Shown piece after piece: positions 63,301-64,000 of a DNA stretch of 64,000 bases. Origin of the DNA: Saccharothrix australiensis (GTDB lineage: Bacteria > Actinomycetota > Actinomycetes > Mycobacteriales > Pseudonocardiaceae). Where the stretch lies: positions 7,341,501 to 7,405,500 of the forward strand of contig NZ_RBXO01000001.1 in assembly GCF_003634935.1 (NCBI RefSeq). Reading direction: 5' to 3'. The first letter of the stretch is position 1; each line of letters starts with the position of its first letter. A program made the translations under genes and the position numbers. The notes under the pieces were generated by a model, which did not search any database, had not been told where the DNA came from, and was given only the letters and a program-made list of their open reading frames with translations.

Positions 63301-64000
63301 GGATGCCGGTGAGCGACCTGGAGTCGGTGCTCGGCCACCCCCTCGACCCCGACCTGGCCACCGCGCAGAGCGGCGTGCAGGCGGCCGCGAAGACGTGGCG
63401 GGACGCGCAGGTCCTCGCCGACCGGGCCCGGCACGGCGTCCAGCGGCTGCTGATCGACCAGGTCGAGGCGAAGCAGGACGTCGCCCGCCTGCGCGACCGC
63501 GAGGCAGCGGCGCACGGTGCCGCGCAGGCCCGGCGGGCCGAAGCCGACGCCGCCCGCGGCGGGTACGAGGCCATCCGGGCCGAGTACCCGCAGCTGCACG
63601 AGTCACCCGGCCGGATCGAGGCGCTGGACGAGGCCCGCGCGCAGGTCGAGGGCTTGGTGCCGGAGATGGAGGGGGCGGCACGCGACACGGCGGCCGCCGT
63701 CGAGGCGCTGGAGACCGAGTTCGCCGACCTCACCGAGCAGGGCGACCGGCTCCGCGCGGAGCTGGAGCGGCTCACCGCCACGGCGGCCGGCACGCCTGCC
63801 CCGACCATCCGGGTCACCGCCCTGACCGACCGGCTGAACCAGGTCACGACGCGGACCACCGCCATCGCCGACGAGCTGGTCGACCGGCGGCAGGCCGCCG
63901 CCGAGGCCGCCGCGGAACTGGCCGAGGCGCGCCGGGACCTGCGGGAGTACGCGGACGAGTCGGCCCGGCTCACCGCCGAGCTGGAGGCGCTGCGAGCCGT
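48378..64000 (+). CDS. Giant modular repeat protein with embedded metzincin-like protease (runs off window)
   Basis: One frame stays open from ATG 48378 (GGAAAG upstream) to the window end: at least 5,207 codons. Head ~39-133 is helical and EspC/WXG-like (MENLQSKAGDFQSRLNAISN). Residues ~138-815 are Gly/Pro/Thr repeats. Module 1 spans ~818-3185: many beta-rich subdomains, a coiled coil ~2471-2825, a Pro/Gln linker, then a protease domain ~2928-3185 with HEVGHFLGLHDEY (His3102, Glu3103, His3106, third ligand probably Asp3112) and a Met-turn at Met3140. Module 2 starts ~3261, repeats the same subdomains in order and reaches its coiled coil (~4991) at the window end. No Sec signal, no membrane helix. 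No family name is known to me; an exported toxin, adhesin or surface fibre is possible. Confidence 0.9.
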   Translation, partial: MAPKNPGGNPGSATPPPPPPPPPVGGPTSGGPTGSSGFGMSSTAMENLQSKAGDFQSRLNAISNGLRGLHLGPNALGPIGLFAVPPLNNSTTNSVSQVERAATTFGNVQAGLKATHQTHVLTDRNSHQEFTRINPDSNAQRPPGQPGGGPSGGPKTGGPKVAEVQGPKGGGGPNAPGGPKGPGGPAVAPPKGPKGGAGTGPSGAPKGAGGPSVGPITGPQGGAGTTPGSGPKGTGGPGVGPITPPKGGAGTTLGSGPKGTGGPGVGPITPPKGGAGAVPGGGSKGTGGPGVGPVTPPKGGTGAVPGIPKGVPGGPGVGPITGPQGGAGGVPGTGAPGVQPPAGAGQPAGGRGGVPGGVPGGVPGGVPGGVPGGVPGGVPGGTPGGTPLAPGAKTAVGGAGAVAPPVGGAPSSPSTGSTPPAAGAPMGGGAPGAPGGAAADRSSKYTGGPGKGVFDAPAPPTGNGSITKAPTGTASTPPPAPKATLDGTTQPKATPPGGGANPPKPGPLGDGPTSPKPGPLGDNPPTSKPGPLGDGPSTPKTGATPVSPSAPPATTPKADPPPAQHPTTSATGRTPTPAATPPGGVPPVGTPPVGAPPVGAPPSATPGGHDRSSRHGADPAKGVFDAPAPKTADGTISKAPASSPSTPPPAPTPTGPVTANPATPTPATGGPPGANPRGAKSATGGTDAAPAVVTPPLTPTPAVHLPNAPKSTGKPKFGIRNPFSSGGKANPKPDNDIELGPVGNPEASTSTAPAPVTTDTAVAPAPQHTVETPTEATTSEITTETNTETNTATDTAANANPGGNPGANPNPNPAPDVLPSLPRLPDFLRKGQALGTAAVTGVDGAAQVQTSIQDLFPRGTTVPQADLDRIGAALTGNLETFVGGGRKFPIRVGNKWFEVNVEAKLGPPANPDTAITPNVPTKVDFTANSTATATTTTTLSTNGEIGVGATAGQLVGAYGSLGVKVGLARPAVSTSVQTAAQDQRAIRAGGRSTTVTLPVTFDLSLTDANAPNAEPRRPDTPPTGTATLQIPNELVELSDPGPVQNEPNAALVAKIEHHGPEAVTIDRPGEAFDQVAALLPPSVTKIGAPGRTALQDFLSPTTIRDNFGALLNGWVTSPNLTSPNASYAGAVQMKATPTSVRLVGTNSGSQLRLHDIATTSTGATANTKSGFDVTAGLGYGANPPAGLTGAIGAVGGYGAKVTETTNAGTNVGNRAGVQVKSDIGLYEVKADLEVRTANGKVENIPVTTYVRVGLPEAQLQKLPTPEGTTDVGPSTAGTKVAPPYLAAALAAGNVKVGEFANSHQVQQQVEAQLKQLPGFGDFLPDWDDEAGSPVVGKGPKNFADVVAKLDNQRKLDSELSPTALRAKMDSLLGPGIDVQLKHQGRFTNDFVNINVKATLSQEAHLGQVADHNVRGWAGSGPRLDSSTTTQKGWNAGVEGKLGGKGDVGAATVVPVGTAGVKYSSNTAVKTTAGPAVNSSGLNAGGANAQVFKYDAKFDIEITRFSRNRAWVKRITVGSPHLQVPTPQVVAKTGPLPEGNPGGIKQIPDISGDVHLWASDSSTIDKAKLTDERAAELRPRPPVDVPNVAQPKSLKDWFTGGTPTPAPEILHVEAFANTHAVKQKAIETLNRAAGGDSSLSVPGTPARNQIDRMFSPEAMKANLTRMVETGVQEGGLKYGRRIADRTGAIGVKVDLGTPELVSVADKTSTENTTSGGFKAADSQADGRSWEAQVGVNVPTRPVANPTGQGGVGVTGKKTLWSKTETSGAEVAGNVDRVKNTPSGVRTVLLRFNPTVTVVAESRAGNTAHKGAPSTVAGAVHLPGGLFVRVSEQTAIDLGALVDPSATPSPTPPTEPPSTGQGTPDPDAITPAPEQNTTDPDAITPAPEQPSAPPAPGSQARFQPPSTFDPAKPGSMGLGMIETMPPELSQLVPNLLTDLKNAELDLVPDSVLDDSMNSLQRLLDLGSPTSVKSLMDSALDGGVPLLVHKPGTFGKDSYQVTLKARIDGAPKFTGVANDGIDVEHIIAGSTKSSTGAGRSSGWGLGLKVPGAGLPNSADQNLSGVAAGASVAVNTSQSTTTNVTDATASQVGHKRVGGGPVAKFDVPMTFDLVVEKGTGGRPLAQGSVTGNVGVRLHADNLKIAPDAPPADRNPATPSPAGPNPTDATANAGGSTTASPATDTPATDTPATDATTTPSPATDAPATTPPAETGPTTRPKTDATDAAIQEWRQAGNPVSLPPSASVETFRGAKELRSAVITALREADAKTGLTHKGTGSLNALYSALSSETLQPHLPGMTAGPLSVPGLHEANLTTGKHADVKVYAKLVNPRLAGLSLGVKLENPSSTTTSTTSDTKKSESNDVVVGGVTGAFKSETPGTTFSTPGIEFKHGGEVADTETVGTQHNQVNDLKRDGLTGLVEFDVEYRIVADLGKGRIGVVDLPVPGSAQVRVPEAQALDLLGTQVAPDARTGLDTRFKDLATAQKDVKSAADAWRQAEVAIDAARHRAQDAVLEIPADRRQADADLRTAQDTFLAAVTDLDTALRKLDELTAEVGDAEVAVTDAAAGLDGANADLDLAEQHRDAAASALDAAQRDADAATQDLKDLVADIDTATKDVEAAQQAVRDAEQALDAPTTDTPAEPDGQARTETPQSQLQSQSQPAPDPARQARLDQARQSLEQKQGALKDLRAQVPGAAGKLADTDAGVESARDELTAADHALTDARNRVDEQNRRHAEALAELEAKRRELADHQATVQPARDAFGQAQQGLDAANAAKAEVEGRARRVAEELRAALPGLRADVDARKQAWFDAKSAVDQRIGAFNTEFAPPPNPPRNPDPTTTPQPAPQSQPAPQVQPAPQSQPAPQVQPTATPPAAPATATNPAAPPTATTPPPPATPPPPTTPPPPTTPPSADTDNTTPSTTPRQPDITRHGPHPVLDDPKWRHSTASTAPWFAPDAPASPDAITKARANAPVTSRVRGEDSGVMSDSVVTPGRIVLNRWTSPIAYDVRDLDVNGVRVKDFTVKLHLDPNGNADPKQLDDLKKRTAQGVQAFFNQGNRLATGPQFHVTVEFTDAADAHSTITVGEPDGRANQLNWPVDTDPNRLAHEVGHFLGLHDEYFEPDQVKPVLQHQPGKGRVVADDGLMTDGIDQGTASLKPRNLVLIENRFNTLGSVNPQPTQSTMDGGAHVPNAPRFVERVRSWMNPTTPAGTPQPQAPAPATDTPATVTPATDHTATDNPATDHTTTDDNPATDSPATDDTATTTPPSVLPNVSLPAFFQENKALGTIAVKDVKGVDHLVESITGMLPKADGVTPVGVDRIGRQATANLESFLGDGRTFQVQVGKLWYDATVKAEFGQVTAPGAASPAKVDSRVDSGATTSSTTALTTGNDLSLSATASQGAGVYATAGVKAPLSTPATSVSTTSSAVDDREVRGGNSSTKHEVPVTWTVTLTDAQGVTSAPQQVAPNPDDPFTATLQVPDDLHRLTHTDNDFGTATDLRDTGSLVEFLVPEAVVDVDADALFQAVAAGVHPSVTKPGADGRTELRDFLSGTNIRDNLHVMFQNWVTSPNLASPSASYGAAVQMRAHLVDAQLVGVHDSAQFRMHDTATTNTGVTSSTSKGVELSGAIGGGVGTPGPKVVTGGVTGSVSRKTTETSAAGTTAVNRAGMQVGGNTGLYRVGIEVEVRTPFAPPAQADGSATPGPRETTVKRMVYAYVRVGLPEAAAHGLPVPPGTQADIVKPGTADTRVEPPYLTSGVAAGNVRVGKFTHAADVQAQVENALKALPGFGGFLPEWSATGKPISSGKNFADVAEQLDNQRKLDAELSPTALRAEMDSLLGPGVQVQLKRRGLVHNHFVNVTVRAKLKPAKHLGEADNRQVRGLSSAAPKLESATTTSKGKSVGFEFRGGPNIRPTGSSLTPTLTLGVKQSTTSSVKTTAGPTVNDVALNVGDAKAQVFAHDVEFEIEITEFTRERSWVQRVVPGAPQLQVPDARTVARTAPDDTHTTNDTDTRNDAPAPATGKKAPLTIPRIRGEVHLWVPDGSTLPVGSKDFTPKPPQDVAVPPTTIGSLLKKAGPGVPTTAPAATGTNPATNPTTPATDNATTATNPATDNAAPDHAAPDHAAPDHAAPDHAAPDHAAPENTAPDTDTDPPAEFPVTSHPTSYDWLHVEAVAHAEALRDKAIALLDEAAGKDSSLTVPGTVSRNRIDRLFSPESLKANLRRMYENGLVEDGLRYDRRVTDRTGAIGLKVEFGKATLVSISDTTPTEVWTGGGFKAAETDTDGKSTEFNAAFGFTGKPTGNAPQGGGAFTANAKWTPWSESSAKTTEVGGNVDRKLVRPAGERTVLVQLDATFTVVGETRSGNAVVPGTPHAKAAGLKLEGGVFVRVSEQMAREMGLLPDAGVTPAPMPDRMAPPKRLTPDQPSSLGLSLVEDVPDMSEVVADLVRQVNADTKGRVGPGLIPGSVLKDSMRNLRRLADFSSPTSVKALIDSAMDGGVPLLLRQPGTLFGNDTYQVTLRAKAGDPEFLGAVNDGYDIEHILTGSTKNTESATEGSSWGVGGKAVGLHLPDVKDGGSPSVGGSAGASLGHGKSKTTTDTTAQQFGHKHTATGPAVRYRVPIGFELVVEKGTRKVAEATSQAKSPMTVRLHADNVRVETDDTGNHRPYQEPTPRLRRAPEDAATWQQPVPPTPDTPTTPTTPDTPDAPAAATTQATPTDQTTPTTQTTPTTQTTPTNPATPTTPAPPANATPAPNTTPPARPVAVPAGASVEGMRGTDAVRNAAITALTEAGARKGLTGKGTGSLNALLSTLSSETLQSMLPGMTTAPLEVPGLHEAALVNAQHANLKVYARLLEPRLDALSDGVKLENPTSTTRTTGAEVKQTESGDVTVGAPAFGYNKKAVDGQGVEDLPRSVNFSSTGVELKHSAEDATTDAGQPTSGTAKNLKPSGRTALVEFDVEYRFVAEVDGKEVVYDLRVPRSVDLRMPVSDLESVLGHPLDPDLATAQSGVQAAAKTWRDAQVLADRARHGVQRLLIDQVEAKQDVARLRDREAAAHGAAQARRAEADAARGGYEAIRAEYPQLHESPGRIEALDEARAQVEGLVPEMEGAARDTAAAVEALETEFADLTEQGDRLRAELERLTATAAGTPAPTIRVTALTDRLNQVTTRTTAIADELVDRRQAAAEAAAELAEARRDLREYADESARLTAELEALRA
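48981..49370 (+). repeat. Five tandem ~78-bp repeats in the giant gene
   Basis: Five units of about 26 residues each carry the pattern GPKGTGGPGVGPITPPKGGAG. The middle copies differ at few bases (for example 49057 and 49135 onward), so recent expansion or contraction is likely. Confidence 0.8.
49432..49545 (+). repeat. Tandem 12-bp GVPG repeats in the giant gene
   Basis: About nine head-to-tail copies of a 12-bp unit encode GGVPGGVPGGVPGG followed by GGTPGGT. The third codon positions vary, so the peptide rather than the DNA appears to be conserved. Confidence 0.8.
50829..57930 (+). repeat. Module 1 of the giant protein
   Basis: Landmarks, each matched in module 2: LPDFLRKGQALGTAAV (50850), FLSPTTIRDNFGALLNGWVTSPN (51665), LDNQRKLDSELSPTALRA (52420), LHVEAFANTHAV (53200), SVKSLMDSALDGGVPLLV (54280), GTGSLNALYSALSSETLQ (55190), coiled coil (55790-56850), protease (57160-57930). 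Confidence 0.85.
57160..57930 (+). other. Metzincin-like metalloprotease domain inside the giant protein
   Basis: Codons 2928-3185. LAHEVGHFLGLHDEYF gives HExxHxxGxxD, with Asp in the third-ligand position as in snapalysin-type metzincins (a His lies one residue earlier). GLMTDGI 28 residues later fits a Met-turn. It is flanked by Pro/Thr-rich linkers, consistent with a discrete or releasable domain. Confidence 0.8.
58160..64000 (+). repeat. Module 2 of the giant protein (incomplete at window edge)
   Basis: Same landmarks in the same order as module 1: LPAFFQENKALGTIAV (58185), FLSGTNIRDNLHVMFQNWVTSPN (59005), LDNQRKLDAELSPTALRA (59800), LHVEAVAHAEAL (60855), SVKALIDSAMDGGVPLLL (61808), GTGSLNALLSTLSSETLQ (62750), coiled coil from 63350. 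The offset is about 2,440-2,550 codons. Confidence 0.85.
60705..60779 (+). repeat. Five tandem 15-bp repeats in a linker of the giant gene
   Basis: Near-identical copies of GCACCCGACCACGCC encode (APDHA)n in the disordered linker between two subdomains of module 2. A similar short array encoding (TTPTTQ)n lies around 62510-62565. Confidence 0.8.

Noticed and set aside
50847..63599. A 4,250-codon open frame on the minus strand opposite the giant gene
   Set aside because: Its translation is Arg/Gly/Val/His-rich antisense with no recognisable domain. The plus frame has domains, a protease motif and repeats, so the minus frame is a GC-bias shadow.
1..64000. tRNA, rRNA, intact insertion sequence, integrase or replication origin
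   Set aside because: None could be supported by reading the sequence; only a degraded IS605-like end was seen.

Overview
The window is very GC-rich with almost exclusively G/C third codon positions. It carries gene types typical of filamentous actinomycetes: an XRE-DUF397 pair, DUF1707, a PASTA-less Ser/Thr kinase, EspC/WXG100-like secretion substrates and many leaderless genes with a TANNNT box 6-7 nt before the start codon. The mixture looks like Pseudonocardiales (a Saccharothrix/Actinosynnema/Lentzea-type genome). That placement is an inference; no rRNA or marker gene is present.

Layout. 1-4272 (minus): methylmalonyl-CoA mutase operon mutA-mutB-meaB, the last cut by the window edge. 4373-12766: Ser/Thr kinase, purine nucleoside phosphorylase and phosphohexomutase pair, small membrane protein, secreted alpha/beta hydrolase, flavodoxin-like protein, aldo/keto reductase. 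13034-14656: a Fic/Doc-type toxin-antitoxin pair split by what looks like an IS200/IS605 (TnpB) remnant, with a perfect LexA/SOS box, next to a TetR regulator. 15110-16666: NmrA-like oxidoreductase behind tandem DasR-like sites, and upp. 16696-22101: a 1.8-kaa NLR-like protein (trypsin, degenerate metallophosphoesterase, NACHT, pentapeptide repeats, WD40). 22047-31709: XRE-DUF397 pair, DUF1707 protein, deoC with two aldehyde dehydrogenase-type genes, a sugar/nucleoside kinase, a secreted beta-propeller, a DUF4065(Panacea)-Fic pair and a SMI1/KNR4 protein. 31839-34405: EspC-like, NlpC/P60 and two YbaB-like genes. 34471-38485: acidic two-fold repeat protein, adenosine deaminase, coiled-coil protein. 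38868-45719 (minus): nucleoside uptake and salvage operon bmpA - ABC ATPase - two permeases - cdd - deoA. 46117-64000: YbaB-like protein, WXG-like coiled-coil protein, and a single open frame of more than 5,200 codons that leaves the window.

How it fits together. PNP, phosphohexomutase, upp, deoC, add, cdd, deoA and the BmpA-type importer form a dispersed but coherent nucleoside and deoxyribose salvage set. The second theme is conflict and secretion biology: two Fic-family toxin modules, an NLR-like sensor protease, SMI1, and two cassettes that combine EspC/WXG-like proteins with YbaB-like proteins. One of these cassettes ends in the giant protein.

The giant protein is the most unusual object. 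It has an EspC/WXG-like head, about 680 residues of Gly/Pro repeats, and then two copies of a roughly 2,450-residue module. Each copy contains six recurrences of a beta-rich motif and a long coiled coil. The first copy ends in a metzincin-like protease with the signature HExxHxxGxxD. Short repeats cluster at gene ends (6095-6260, 8923-9007, 27499-27582), several running across stop codons.
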